Positions 1 to 11,013 are shown, numbered from the stretch's first letter. The stretch: DNA of 64,000 nucleotides from Aedes albopictus (GCF_035046485.1 NC_085137.1:453212980-453276979); one strand, 5' to 3'. The notes: generated from the letters alone by a model not told the origin. Translations and numbers: made by a program.

Positions 1-1163
1 AAATTCCCAAATAATCACATAATATCGAGGAATACTCTAAAACTCTTCAAGAAGCCTCGAATAAGCTCTGTGAACTCAAATATTATCCAAATTGATTGAC
101 GCATGACAAAATTCGGTTAACATTTGGAAGTGGCCACATACCATGGGGCATAAATTTAGGGTATTGCTCAGTGTATCTGAACAGGAAAGTCATAAGTGAA
201 TTGACTTCTAACTAACTTGATATATTATTTAGTATTAGTAAGTTGTGCATTTGTGGTATATATTCGAGCAGTCAAAGCGTGTTCCACTAAACGCACCGTG
301 GGAGCAAACGCAGAGCAACATACAGAGGATCATCATTGTGAGCAACATAGGGTTGCCATCTTTGGCTAAACGAAGTTCGAGATTGGAATAAAACTTTTTT
401 CGGTCGAGCCAGGATCTTTTCTCATTGGATAATATATTCTGGACTTCCTTGGTTATAGAGTGAATTCCTCACAAACGAAAAATGATCGATTGGCAAAGTA
501 AGCTCTCAACCAATAACCGAGGAAGTTCTCATAGAAAACTAAAGCAGGCTCAATTCCATTTTGGTCGTTACTTTAGAAAGATGAAAAATATTCTAAAGCG
601 AAATAAATAACTATATGTAATATGTAAATATTATTGTTAGAAATGCAACTATGCGTGTTATGCGCATGACCAATCCTGGTAACCCTGAACCCCACCACAA
701 TTCCATGTGCTCTTGTTTGTCTGTTACGAGCGGAGAAAATGAGAAAATAATTTCTCTCATATGAGAGAAGTTTCATCACAATTTTTAGATTTTTACTGAA
801 ATGAAATGTAGACTACTAAAAATGTACCATAGTTAGCGTACTTTTTTTTGGACTAAAATGATCATAAGAAATATCCTCAGAGATTGTCGGGACGATTTTG
901 CGATCAAATGCCTCTAACTACTTCAAATATTAGAAACAAGTGTCAAGGTGGCGAAAACAGCTTTTGACAACAGTTTACTCTTTTCTAATAAATTCAAATT
1001 TGGCTAAGTCTAAGATCATGAAATTTTCACTGAATATTCTAAAATATATTTTGAAGAGATTGTCTTGTGGAAATTGTAATATTTGGCTTCATATTCGAGA
1101 TATTACGATTGAAGTTCCCAAAATCGAAGAATCCTCTCTCTCTCACGAGGAGCGTGACCTCAG
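1..1163. other. Intergenic AT-rich sequence, no gene seen
   Basis: I see no recognisable coding region. Short open frames here lack protein-like composition and family similarity. A weak inverted repeat is visible around 438-533, where a CTTCCTTGGTTAT stretch is answered by ATAACCGAGGAAG. A CT microsatellite-like run sits near 1134-1145. Confidence 0.5.
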
Positions 1164-1553
1164 ACCTTATTCGCCTTGACGGAACTCTTTGAGAGAATTG
1201 CTCTGTGCGTGAAAACATTTTTTTTAACATGGGAAAGGATAGGAGCTGCATTTTCAAATGCTTCTAAAATATTTTAGGGACTTCAGATTGAAAAAAGAGT
1301 TAATGTTTTGCAATATACTTTCAATTAGCTACACTATAACTGGTTTTAGACAAAATGTTTTTAAATCACAATGTTATGTCTATAATATAGCGTATCAAAA
1401 TCTCATTCGATAACATTAAGAACGTTTTGCTTAAAAAAATTTCTATAAAGAATTAGAAGCATTTGAAAATGCAGCTCCTATCCTTTCCCATGTTAAAAAA
1501 AATTGTTTTCACGCACAGCGCAATTCTCTCAGAGAGCCTCCGTCAAGGCGAAT
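1164..1553. repeat. Foldback (inverted repeat) element
   Basis: Two arms of about 105 bp are reverse complements of each other: 1164-1268 and 1449-1553. The outer end is TATTCGCCTTGACGGA and both arms contain AACATGGGAAAGGATAGGAG. The loop is about 180 bp and AT-rich. There is no open reading frame of note. The structure is that of a small foldback MITE. I could not find a clean target-site duplication because the outermost 10-12 bases of the arms differ. Confidence 0.75.
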
Positions 1554-1821
1554 ACGCGCCGAGGCTACAGCACTTGAACCATTCCATATTCCTTTTCCAC
1601 CCATATGCGAACGCCCTTACGTTGCGCATATTGGGATAGGACCACCAAGGCACACAAAACGCCGACCTTGCGAAGATGCACAAATTGCTCAATCACACAC
1701 TCCAGTTGTCTCATTCTAACCAATGTGTAAAATAGAATAAGCCAAATATTGTCATCATAGCTATAAAAACCCAAAGAGAACCGAAATACAGAGGATTGAT
1801 TATCGAACCGTCAAAGCTTTT

Positions 1822-2084
1822 ACTTGCGGTCCTTGCTGGCGATAGCTCTCGAGCTCGCCATAGTTTGGATACCGTCTACAAAAGAAAAAGACCTTCTCCG
1901 ATACATCAAAGAAAGTTATCACATGGTGCAGTCATCGCAAGCACTGACATGTGCGTCGAATGGAACTGCTGCTCTGTGGCAAAAGAGGCTTGGCCACATT
2001 AACTACGACAATCAACAAAGGATGAAGCGTGGATTGGTTTCCGGCATCGAATACGCATGCGAGCAGAGGAGAATATCAAAATAA
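1822..2084 (+). pseudogene. Ty1/copia gag-pre-integrase fragment
   Basis: The frame holds LWQKRLGHINYDNQQRMKRG, the signature of the GAG-pre-integrase segment that precedes the zinc-binding part of Ty1/copia integrases. The spacing and the following GLVSGIEY match the family pattern as I know it. Neither gag nor protease is visible upstream, so the element is 5'-truncated or interrupted. Coding similarity fades near 2070, and the integrase resumes only near 3600, so about 1.5 kb of foreign sequence separates the two. Read alone this is a dead fragment; with 3599-8500 it is one dismembered copia polyprotein. Confidence 0.8.
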
Positions 2085-3598
2085 TAACAACTGAATCTCA
2101 AATATGACAATGATTTTATTGCCCCTTTCCGGCTATACCAGTCGGCTAGTATGTCTGAAATAGACGTAAAAACTTGAAGTATTTTTAGGCAAAGTACGTT
2201 TGATTGGCAAATTATGTCTGAATCTCAAAACTTGTTTTTTTTTTCTTGGCTTGTTATTATTAACTTATTGAGGCATAACTTTTCCATAACAGGTTTTGTT
2301 GGGCAATCTTATTTTGTTGTGATCCTGCTATTGGTATATTTTCTTTAAATATCATTTTAATAAGATGTTTTGTTGTAGAACAAGTTCAGTTATTATTATA
2401 TTATTGAGAGTGCACCATTATTTGATCATCAATAGCACAACAATAAAGTTTTGCAATCACAACTACACCATGCGAGATTTACAGCAAAATAATTGAAAAA
2501 AGTTAACATTTTCTGATTTCCATACAAAAAGAATTACTTGTAATTTTTATTTTTATTTAGTTCGATCCATTTCAGTGGAAAAAATGTAGAATTTCCAAAG
2601 AATTTCAGTTAATTCTATTTTGGAAATAAAAAGTGAACAACCATTATTTTTTTATTATTTTTTTCCTGTTAAATAGCTCAATCTTAGGGATAACTACCTA
2701 CCTTGCGAGGATAAAGAAACTTTGTTATGATTCTGATATTAAAACTCATTTTGCATCCATATTGTTATCAATAACTTTTTAATTTCAAAATTTGTTATTG
2801 AAACATTGTATATATTCACTGTTATTAAGTTGTTATGAAACTAACAAAACCTGTTATTTAACTGGTCTTCGAGGAATATTTTTTGTTATGATTTTTGTTA
2901 TTTTGCCGCTTATGACATACCAGTTTATAGCATGATATGTTTGTTATGTTAATAGGGTGCGTGTACCAATCATGGCACTACCTAAGGAATGCTATTTATA
3001 CAAAAATAACGAGAAGACCAACGAATGTCATCAATTAGTTAAAAGACAGTTTAGTTTCCATACTTTACAGGAAAAATATAGAAATGGCACTAAAACTACT
3101 TTTAGTATTGATTACAGCGTGTGCCAGTGATAGGAACCCTGTACCAGTTATGGCTACATCTTTTAACTTCGGTTCCTTTTCGCACTATTTGCATGCATTC
3201 CTTATGGGATTAGCCATAACTGGTACACTATGGCGAAAAAGGGTGCAAGGAAGCCGAAATTTTGAGGAAAATGATTTATTTCTACCATGATTTGAGGAAA
3301 ATGTGGAGTTTAAATGAGTGCGACTATCGTTTGCGAACGTGATCTGTTGTTCACAAAATTTTTCTTGTTTATTTACATCGCTACAGGGTGAAAATTAACT
3401 ATGGCGAATAATTGGTACTATTGCCATAATTGTTACACTTACCCTAACATGAAAATAACTCTATGCGATACTCAGTTATTTAGCGAAAATAACACATTAG
3501 GGGTATTCACTAAACAGATTAAATTGCTGCGTAAGCCATGATTTTCTGCTTATTTGAAATGTTTCATGATATTGCGAATGAAATAATCGAAGTTTGCC
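2085..3598. repeat. AT-rich non-coding insertion splitting the copia element
   Basis: This stretch separates the copia gag-pre-integrase from the integrase. It is rich in GTTATTA and AATAAC words and looks like non-autonomous DNA-transposon sequence. Its ends carry a weak inverted similarity (AATAACAACTGA near 2083 and CTCAGTTATTT near 3473). A second, clearer TA-flanked MITE is nested inside it at 2955-3444. No coding region is seen. Confidence 0.45.
2955..3444. mobile_element. TA-flanked MITE nested in copia insertion
   Basis: The ends form imperfect terminal inverted repeats: GGGTGCGTGTACCAATCATG on the left, and on the right a reverse complement beginning GGGTAAGTGTAACAATTATG. A TA dinucleotide lies immediately outside each end (2953-2954 and 3445-3446), as expected for Tc1/mariner-type transposition. 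The inside repeats the 'ACCAGTTATGGC' theme several times on both strands. There is no transposase, so it is non-autonomous. Confidence 0.6.
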
Positions 3599-4705
3599 TT
3601 GGTGATCGCGACGTTTAATCAGTTTAATCAGTTTACGCTGTTAAGCGGGGCAGAGCCGCCCCGGAGCAACGGCAAGTGCAAGGTATGCGCTATGGGTAAG
3701 CAGACACTTTTGCCGTTCAGCAAATCCGGTTCACGAGCGTCGGATCTACTCGAGGTGGTCCATTCGGATATCTGTGGTCCGATGGAAGCCAAATCGCTGG
3801 ATGGCAGCCGCTACTACTTGACCTTCACGGATGACAAGTCTCGTCTAATCTTCGCATATTTCCTGGAAGAAAAATCAGCACAGAGTGTATATGAAGCATT
3901 TGAAGATTTTCGTTGCATGGCTGAGCGACACACAGGGGAGAAGCTGAAAATGATACGAACCGACAATGGCAAGGAATTCACGAACCGGAAGTTAGAGGAT
4001 CATTCGAAGCGTCTGGGAATCCGTCACCAAACAACGGCGGGCTACACACCTGAACAAAATAATCTGGCGCGAGTCAGCAGGATCATCGTCGAACGAGCAC
4101 GGTGTATGCTTTTCGGAGCGGGGCTGCCGAAAACGTTTTGGGCTGAAGCAACAGCACAGACAAACAGACATACCACTCAAATCGCAAGCGTCGCACGATT
4201 TACCTGTCATTTTGAAAATGCAGTGTGGTTCGGACTGCATTCGCATGTGTCACGGTGGCGCTGCTGTTTCTACATATCGTCTCACTTTTGGAGAGAAATG
4301 AACGCGACGCCGATCAATATTTACATAAAATGACTCAATCATGAACTTTTGTTCATCTTTCATGAATAGGTAACATCACGGGGGAGTCATCTACTAAATT
4401 ATTACATCGAGCCGAGGGATAGTACACCTGCAAACGAATGCTTCGGATTGTGCATTATAGAGGGTGCTAGTGTGATGCCTAACGATGTTTTTGTAAAAAA
4501 AAATTCTAAGTAATATGTCTGTTTGTCTGTGGCAACAGTAACGGCCGTGTACCTCATAAATCGGTTGCCAAGGGGCAACACAAGAGGAAGTTTTTAGCGA
4601 CAGGAAGCTAAACCTGGCTCACGTACGGGTTTTTAATTCAAAGGAAATCAAAGAAGATCATCAAGAGTCGAGATGTTAGGGTTTGGGTACTATTAGTGGG
4701 CCCCC
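3599..4705 (+). pseudogene. Ty1/copia integrase, interrupted and missing catalytic Glu
   Basis: After the zinc-finger cysteines (CKVCAMGKQ) comes the rve integrase core. The first catalytic Asp is in VHSDICGPM and the second in IRTDNGKEF. The third position normally reads PEQNGVAERMNR, but here it is PEQNNLARVSR (about 4049-4080), one residue shorter, so the catalytic Glu is lost. At 4155-4531 a MITE interrupts the frame. When it and one TSD copy are disregarded the reading passes in frame into VTAVYLINRLPRG, as copia integrases do. Coding continues with LNLAHVRVF to about 4700, ending in stops. The enzyme cannot be functional. Confidence 0.85.
4155..4531. mobile_element. MITE with 7-bp TSD GCAACAG (CACAGACAAAYAG family)
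   Basis: The terminal inverted repeats are CACAGACAAACAGACATA and its complement. The 7-bp direct repeat GCAACAG occurs at 4148-4154 and 4532-4538. The copia integrase frame is restored across this site, which independently confirms the boundaries. It is 377 bp, non-coding, and shares end sequence and TSD length with the element at 10400-10661. Confidence 0.85.
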
Positions 4706-4872
4706 TAAGCCATCGAAATTTACTTCTGCGGCTTTTTAGCTATGTTAAGGCAGTGGATTGTTCCAAAGTAGATTGTTTTAACAAGTTTCACGTCCCCTCT
4801 TTATGTTAAGACCGTCAAACATACAACAATAATAAATTATTCCAGTGAAATACGCATTTGAAAATACGCATC

Positions 4873-5234
4873 GATGTTGCCTATAATGGACACCACCGGG
4901 GTCCATTATAGGATTATTTACAAATATCTTGGCGCCTATAGTGGACCCCCTATTTGATTTCCATGTAAGCTGTCACGCTGCCGACGGTGCCTATAGTGGA
5001 CCCTCCCTGAGTGTGCGTATAGTGGACCCTTTTGAGTGTTTACATTCAATAAATAGTTAAAATAACCGATTGTTGCGGCCACTGGGTCATTTGTTTGCCA
5101 GGAACTGCTGTGTTGCAATGTAATTTATGTTCCCCCGGTGGAAGTTGCTTGGAAACAGTTGATTTGGGCATTTACATATATTCAAGTTTTTCTAAAGGGG
5201 GTCCACTATAGGCGCAGGGTCCACTACTAGCACA
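4873..5234. mobile_element. MITE with repeated CCTATAGTGGACCC motif
   Basis: The motif CCTATAGTGGACCC, or a near variant, appears about seven times within 360 bp. It is on the + strand near 4879, 4934, 4991 and 5017, and on the - strand near 4898, 5200 and 5218. Arrays of subterminal motifs in opposite orientation near both ends are typical of transposase-binding sites in non-autonomous DNA transposons. The stretch lies between the copia integrase and the copia linker, so it inserted into copia. Exact ends and TSD are not resolved; the sequence from 4706 to 4872 may belong to it. Confidence 0.6.
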
Positions 5235-5235
5235 C

Positions 5236-5704
5236 AACCCCTACTTTCGTTAGCGAAGCAGAAGACAAACCGCCATCTTCTAATAACATGCAGCTTGCGG
5301 TTCTGCGAAAAGTCGTTAGACTGGATCTGGGGGATGCATTTCCAGTACCCGAGGTGTCCGAATCGGAAACAACCGAGACAAGACACGTCGAAGATGACCG
5401 GGTGCCTGCGGAAGAAAATCGGTCATGCTCTGAAGATGAGGATTTGCTTGACCCAATCAGTGACATGACAAACTCTGCGCTCCCTCCGCGACCATCTTCA
5501 AATCCACCTCTGTCGCAGGCGTTGGCGTTGCGGCGCAGTGGACGGGAGCGCTACCTACCAGGCAAGTTAAAAGATTTCATTCCGAGTAGAGGACTTTCTA
5601 TCGATCAATTTTCAGACCACCAACCCGAGTCTGATGGAAATGTGGATGCAATCGACCTGCCTGGGCAGGTCAGCCTACAGCTAGTGGCCCGCAACAGGGA
5701 CTAG
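5236..5704 (+). pseudogene. Ty1/copia integrase-RT linker
   Basis: The open frame is acidic and Ser/Pro-rich and ends with RRSGRERYLPGKLKDF, a linker motif found just before the reverse transcriptase in many insect copia polyproteins. It ends with TAG at 5702-5704. The frame is continuous with the VSEAEDKPPSSN stretch upstream of the first ATG at 5288, showing that this is an internal polyprotein piece rather than a gene with its own start. Confidence 0.75.
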
Positions 5705-6277
5705 CAGCGAAACGACAACCGCCAATCGGTGGTGATCCACGTACCCCGTCTGAAGCACTGTAGGGAGGGACATAAAGCGAAACTGTGGAAGCAAGCGATG
5801 GACGACGAGTATCAGGCGCCGATCGAAAACAACACTTGGGAGCTGGTAGAACTACCGCGGGCCGGAAAGCCTTCGGCAGCAAGTGGATATTCAGATCGAA
5901 GGAGGACGAAAAAGGTAACATAGTGCGACACAAAGCAAGACTGGTTGCTCAAGGCTTCAACCAGAAGTTCGGCGTAGATTTCAACGAAGTCTCGTCCCGT
6001 CGTCAAGCAGGTGACCCTCAGGACGTTACTCGCGGTAGCCAGTCGTCGCGGAATGTTTGTGAAGCACATGGACGTGAATACCGCATACCTGCATGGGAAA
6101 TTGTATGAAACCATCTACATGCGGCAGCCGGAAGGATAGGGCATGGGAGGCCCAAAAACGGTGTGCATGCTCAAAAGGAGCATATACGGGCTCAAGCAAT
6201 CCGCACGAGTGTTGAACCACAGCATCGATGCAGTCCCACGAAAAATGGGTTTCGTTCCACCATCAGCAGACCCATGT
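5705..6277 (+). pseudogene. Ty1/copia reverse transcriptase, N-terminal half
   Basis: The pieces read in order WKQAMDDEYQAPIENNTWELV, SKWIFRSKEDEKGNIVRHKA, RLVAQGFNQKFGVDFNE, then MDVNTAYLHGKLYETIYMRQ and SIYGLKQSARV, the standard copia RT order. At least two frame changes are needed (about 5870 and 6000) and a TAG interrupts after QPEG. The frame is broken at GFVPPSADPC by the insertion starting at 6278. The protein is not functional. Confidence 0.85.
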
Positions 6278-7495
6278 GAAGTGAATTCTGGTGTGATTCG
6301 GTCAACTTGTCCAGACGCTAAGAAGAAGAAGGAGAAAGAATATCCGTTCGCCGCGTTCACCGGGAGTCCGGAGACGATGAGACTCAGGGAGGAAAAGTGT
6401 TAAAAGCTGATGGGCAACGAAGAGCTCAAGGTGATCGTGATGGAGTGGACGAAGCAGATGCACGTTGGACGGTTCATCGTAACGCTAAAAAGTGCTGAAC
6501 GTTGATCCAAAATTGGTGAGATTGTTCCTTTAAAGTCTACAATTATTCTTCTGCGCCATACATAAATGTTTGAGTTCTCATATAGAGGATCTTTCAAAAG
6601 GGGGAGGGGTGTCGAATAATCGTGAAAATTTCCTTGCATAATAAATTGACAGCCCCTAACTGAATCTAGGCAGTACCGTAGTTAGCTATGATTGAGCATT
6701 AGAATTGAAAAAAAGAACAGCACTGGAATGTTAATCAAATGAGATAATGAGAGCTGTGGTTACTATCTGGTCTCTGGCTTATCACAAACTAGGACATATT
6801 TTTTTCGAAAGCTTAAATGACCACGTTGTCCGCGTCGGTTTTCTTCGAGTACAGTTTCGTAATTTCGCGGGTGTTGATGTGTTTTTCTTCCGTTTCTTAT
6901 TTTCGTTAACCTCGTTTTACGCGAACTATTTTTGATATAAAAAAATGAAATGGCTGGTAGCCATCCGGTAGTTAAAATATAGTGATCGGGGCGTGAGTGT
7001 GGAATTCGGGATCAGCAGTACGACGCCAGTAGCAGTAGATGGGGGGTTTTCTCGAATTGATTATGCGGTGGATATTATTCCCTAACATGTCGCGTATGTG
7101 AGGACGTATTCAATTTTTCGCGAATGCATCGTTCATAGCAAAACGAGAATCGGTCTGGTGATTTTAGAACTTTGTTTACCAAAACAAAGCCCCTAACAAA
7201 TCTTTCCTTCCCGTATGCAAACTCCTAGTGATTACTCGTAGTAACGCAGAAAATTCCTCGGTTATTGGCCTAAGCGAGAATCACGTCATCACTTCCTTCC
7301 CTATTCTCAATTGACCTGCATTCGGACGCGGCCGGCGCTGGTATTGCTTTTTGAAAAGTATTGGGATTCCAGCATTTACACAATGAGGAGAAGGCTAGTT
7401 CCAAGCATTATCTGTTGGTTCTTTGTGTAAATGCAGCTGTCCTTGCAATAACAGAGGAGCAACCGCGGGCGGTCAATCATGCTCATGTTCATGCT
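6278..7495. mobile_element. 1.2-kb insertion with 20-bp target duplication in copia RT
   Basis: The 20-bp word CACCATCAGCAGACCCATGT (6258-6277) recurs with one mismatch at 7496-7515. In translation the RT passes from ...PSADPC directly to ...PSANPCLYVRKKG, so the 1,218 bp between them is an insertion. A target duplication this long is typical of target-primed reverse transcription (LINE or SINE), and the right end has a short ATGCTC/ATGTTC repeat tail, as RTE-type elements have. I find no RT or endonuclease in it, so it is a non-autonomous or truncated element. Confidence 0.55.
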
Positions 7496-8500
7496 CACCA
7501 TCAGCAAACCCATGTCTGTACGTGCGAAAGAAGGGCAACACGTTCATCTACATACCATTTTATGTAGACGACATTTTAGTAGTTTGCAGGATAGAGGAGG
7601 AGTTCAAGGCTATACACCGGGCACTGCAACAGCACTTCAACGTGACGGCATTAGGAGATGTGAAGCACTTCCTATAGGAATCGAGATCGAGAGGAATGGT
7701 AACGGGTTCCTGCTGAATCAAGAACAGTACATCTTGAAACACGTGGAACGATGGTCTGGAAAAAGCTAAGCCATCGAGAATACCGTCGGATCCTGGGTAC
7801 CTTCAACAAAAGGAGGAGAAGGAACTACATTTGCCGAACAACTCCCAATACCTGAGTCTCATCGGCGGTCTACTGTATGTAGCGGTTCACAATCGACCGG
7901 CATAGCAGAATGTGTCTCCATCCTGGCTCAGAAATCAAGCTGCCCTACACGACTGGACTGGCACGAGACCAAGAGGGTACTAGGGTACTTGAACTTGAAG
8001 TCGACCAGTAGACACAAATTGACACTTGGATCCACAGCTGACGGGCTCGAGATGTATGCGGATGCCGATTGGGCCGGCAACCATCCATCGGGACAGGAAG
8101 TCCAATTCCGGTTTCCTGATACGGCTTGGAAGTGGAATCATTAGAGCATCACGCAAGCAAACCTGTGTGGCGCTGTCGGCAACGAAAGCGGAGCTCGTGG
8201 CGTCAACCGAAGCATGCCAAGAATTGAATTGGTTAAAGAAGCTAATGGTCGATCTAGGCAAAGACGTGTCGTTGCCAATAACCACATTCGAAGACAACCA
8301 GAGCTGTATTCGACTGGTGGAAAACGGTAAGACTGAGAAGCGGTTAAAGCACATCGCCACTAAATATTTCTACGTTCGTGATCTTCAAGAGCAGCAGCAA
8401 ATCGTTCTGAAGTATTGCCCCACCGAATTCATGTTGGCTGACATACTGACGAAACCACTGCAGCATCTACGATTAAAGTTATTAAGAGATACAGGAGATA
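7496..8500 (+). pseudogene. Ty1/copia RT C-terminal half and RNase H
   Basis: The RT active site is YVDDILVV (about 7560-7583), followed by HFNVTALGDVKHFL, where a single-base shift occurs (7675). Then come GIEIERNGNGF and a degraded thumb. RNase H follows: MYADADWAG, then after a frameshift near 8090 RKSNSGFLIRLGSGIIRASR, SATKAELVAS, EDNQSCIRL, and the C-terminal YCPTEFMLADILTKPLQ. The usual acidic residues are visible, but at least three frame disruptions and stops make it dead. Similarity ends around 8490, where another AT-rich insertion begins. Confidence 0.85.
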
Positions 8501-9110
8501 GACAAAATGATCGGGACAGGCAAATTTTTTACTTTTCAAAAAATGGTCAAATAGCTGTAACTTTTTGAAAAGTGCATAAAAAAATCTGAGAATTTTACTG
8601 TGAGTTGATCAATTAGTTGTGTATCAATGGTCAGAATTTGGGAAAGATCGGGCTATTCTACATGAATTTAGAAAGATTATTTAAAAAAATCATAATTATC
8701 CGTTAGCCAAATTTGAACTGCTATATCTTCGGATCCATTGAACCAAATGCAATGAAATTTTGAGCGTTTAAGACTTATATAATTAACTTTGGAAAAAGCT
8801 TGACTTAACTTGAAATTATTAACAAGAATGAAAGTTACAGCGATTTCATTTATTTTATGACTTTTTGGTAAATTGGTCTAATTTAAATATGTTTCCCATT
8901 ACTTTTTCAATTTATTGCCGATTATTTTGTTACACCATTTCAAAACATATTCATATTGAAGTCAATCAGAGGGAATTTAAATAAACTTTAATTATCATCT
9001 CGAACTTTGAAGCGATGTTGAAATTTTCGATGATTTAGTATTATATCAGAAAAATAATCTAAACGCTATAATTTTCTTCCGTGTTAACAATTTTGGGTTT
9101 TGTCAAAAGT
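8501..9110. other. AT-rich non-coding stretch before the copia 3' LTR
   Basis: Between the end of RNase H and the polypurine tract, copia elements usually have only a short spacer, so most of this 0.6 kb is probably another insertion. It is very AT-rich, with no open frame of interest. I could not find convincing terminal repeats or a TSD. Confidence 0.4.
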
Positions 9111-9280
9111 TTTTTAAAGCTTGTCGAGGACGAGTGTCGGAATTAGATGACAAACTATTAGTCTTAGTAACCCATAAGATATGTATGTAAAAAAATAGAA
9201 AATAAATGTATCATTCTTGTTCAAACTGCCAACTGAAGTAGTTGGGTCTCTGGCTCTCGCCATATCCTACCAAAAGAATC
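9111..9280 (+). repeat. Ty1/copia polypurine tract and 3' LTR
   Basis: The purine-rich GAGGACGAG is followed at 9135 by TGTCGGAATTAGATGACA, the way copia-type LTRs begin (TG...). An AATAAA polyadenylation-type signal lies near 9200. The right end is uncertain; a TATCCTACCA near 9265-9275 is the best candidate. No matching 5' LTR is seen in the window, consistent with loss of the element's 5' part. Confidence 0.6.
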
Positions 9281-10399
9281 CCACCCCACAAGCTGTGTGG
9301 AGGAATAGTAAAGTAGGTATTGACATATTTCAAAGATATCTCATTGAGAAATATCAGAAGAAATTCATGAAAAAATAATCAGAACCGAGACCAAAACGAA
9401 TGCCAAAAGATACTACTTGAAAAATTCCAGATGGGCCAGTGGGTTCCCCGCGTGTTGTTTGTTGTGTCATGTTAGTAGGGGAACAAAGCCCAAAATTCCA
9501 AGATGGGGTAAAATGGCCCAACTCATAAAATCATTCCTGAATGTGATTCGATCATTACTATGCGAAAACGGTGTCAAGATATGTTTGCATAATTCATTCT
9601 TCTAGAAGCTAAGCCATCCAACCCACAGGAAATCTCTCGATTTTCCAATGAAAATTGGCACTTCTGGTTTTTCTGGTCATTTTATTACCAGCCAAGTGCT
9701 TCCAAGGAGATTGAGACACACATGGAGTCGCGTGGTTGTTGATTTCTACACTATCCATGTTAGGGGTCATTCAAATATGAGGACCATTGTTCAGCGTGGA
9801 TGGGGGTTACACTCTATGTATTGAGTATACGATAAAAACGGGACAGAGGGGTGAAAAAGAGGTGAAAATGACCGAAAAATGATGGACGTAATTTTTTAAT
9901 GTTTTCTTGAAGTGGCATCTTACCCCATGGCAGATGGCCTATTTGCACCGCTTCCGTTTCACGAACCACTTTTTAAAATCGCTAAAAATAAATGAAAATG
10001 CATTAGTTTAGTGAATATTTTTGCTGAAGTATCAAGCAATTATTGTCTAGTTACTGTTACCACTTTGAAAGCCTAACAAATGAGGCTATTTATCATTGAA
10101 AACAATGAATGTTTGAAAAATGACATCTTACCCCACTTTCCCCTCATCGCACAGTCTGTTCAACTTCCGGTTGAAACCAGTGTAGTGTAGTGTTTCCCAA
10201 ACTTGTTGGAAGTATCGCCCCCTTGAAACTGAAGAGAATTTCTTATATTTAATTTAATTTTCTTATATTTAATATTTTTGTTTGAGGATCAATTTGGACA
10301 TATTTCAAGACAAATAAACGTACTTTTTGGAGGACCTATACATAATATATATCTGTAATACGTGGATGCAGTAGCAAAAATTAGTATTTTGACTTAGAG
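9281..10399. other. Non-coding, MITE-like sequence
   Basis: No gene is seen. A possible element runs from about 9476 (AGGGGAACAAAGCCC, then GATGGGGTAA) to 10145, ending CATCTTACCCCACTTTCCCC. The two ends are loosely inverted and both carry a GGGGTAA/TTACCCC core. An additional TTACCCCATGG lies at 9922. Boundaries and TSD are not resolved. Confidence 0.35.
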
Positions 10400-10661
10400 C
10401 ACAGACAAATAGACGTGTCACTTGGAACAAATTGCGATAAAAATCATCGTCACGAAAACATAATCGCCCAATGCTAGCCAGGCTGTGTTACGCAAACCAT
10501 TCAGTAGGTGGCAGTAATGAGCAAACGTCAAACAGAAGCAAAAACGATGCGAGCGCCGTGACCTAGCGATTTGCAAACTACAAAATATTTGAACTAACCG
10601 TTAAAAATGGTAATGATGAGAAGTGAGTAGAGTGAGACGTCTGGACGTCTGTTTATCTGTG
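10400..10661. mobile_element. MITE, second member of the CACAGACAAAYAG family
   Basis: The left end CACAGACAAATAGACGTG is mirrored by the right end (reverse complement CACAGATAAACAGACGTC). The flanks are CTTAGAG (10393-10399) and CTTAAAG (10662-10668), a 7-bp duplication with one mismatch. End sequence and TSD length match the element at 4155-4531. Internal sequence is only partly related. It is non-coding. Confidence 0.7.
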
Positions 10662-10922
10662 CTTAAAGCTTCTATGTACTTGGTCTATTTTGGTACGACA
10701 GAACATCTTTGAAGTTTTTGTTGATCTTGGTAGATCATGTTATCTAATTTCGGGATAATTTGGAGTGTGCTCAATATCTGTCTGGACGTCTGTTTATCTG
10801 TGCTTAAAGCTTCTATGTACTTGGTCTATTTTGGTACGACAGAACATCTTTGAAGTTTTTGTTGATCTTGGTAGATCATGTTATCTAATTTCGGGATAAT
10901 TTGGAGTGTGCTCAATATCTGA
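10641..10922 (+). repeat. Perfect tandem duplication, 141-bp unit
   Basis: The block 10641-10781 is repeated immediately at 10782-10922 with identity across about 140 bases. Each copy begins CTGGACGTCTGTTTATCTG, the right terminal repeat of the MITE at 10400-10661. The duplication therefore postdates that MITE and carried its right end with it. Identity of the two copies implies a recent event. Confidence 0.95.
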
Positions 10923-11008
10923 AATACTGAATCGATAAAAATAGTTTTCTTGAATGTTTTACTAAGAGGAATATTGAGAGTTCGTGTTTTTAATTGATTC
11001 TCCCAGTA
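10923..11008. other. Short spacer before the LTR-flanked unit
   Basis: Unremarkable AT-rich sequence. It contains the upstream half of the target duplication, ending in CATAT at 11009-11013. Confidence 0.4.
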
Positions 11009-11013
11009 CATAT

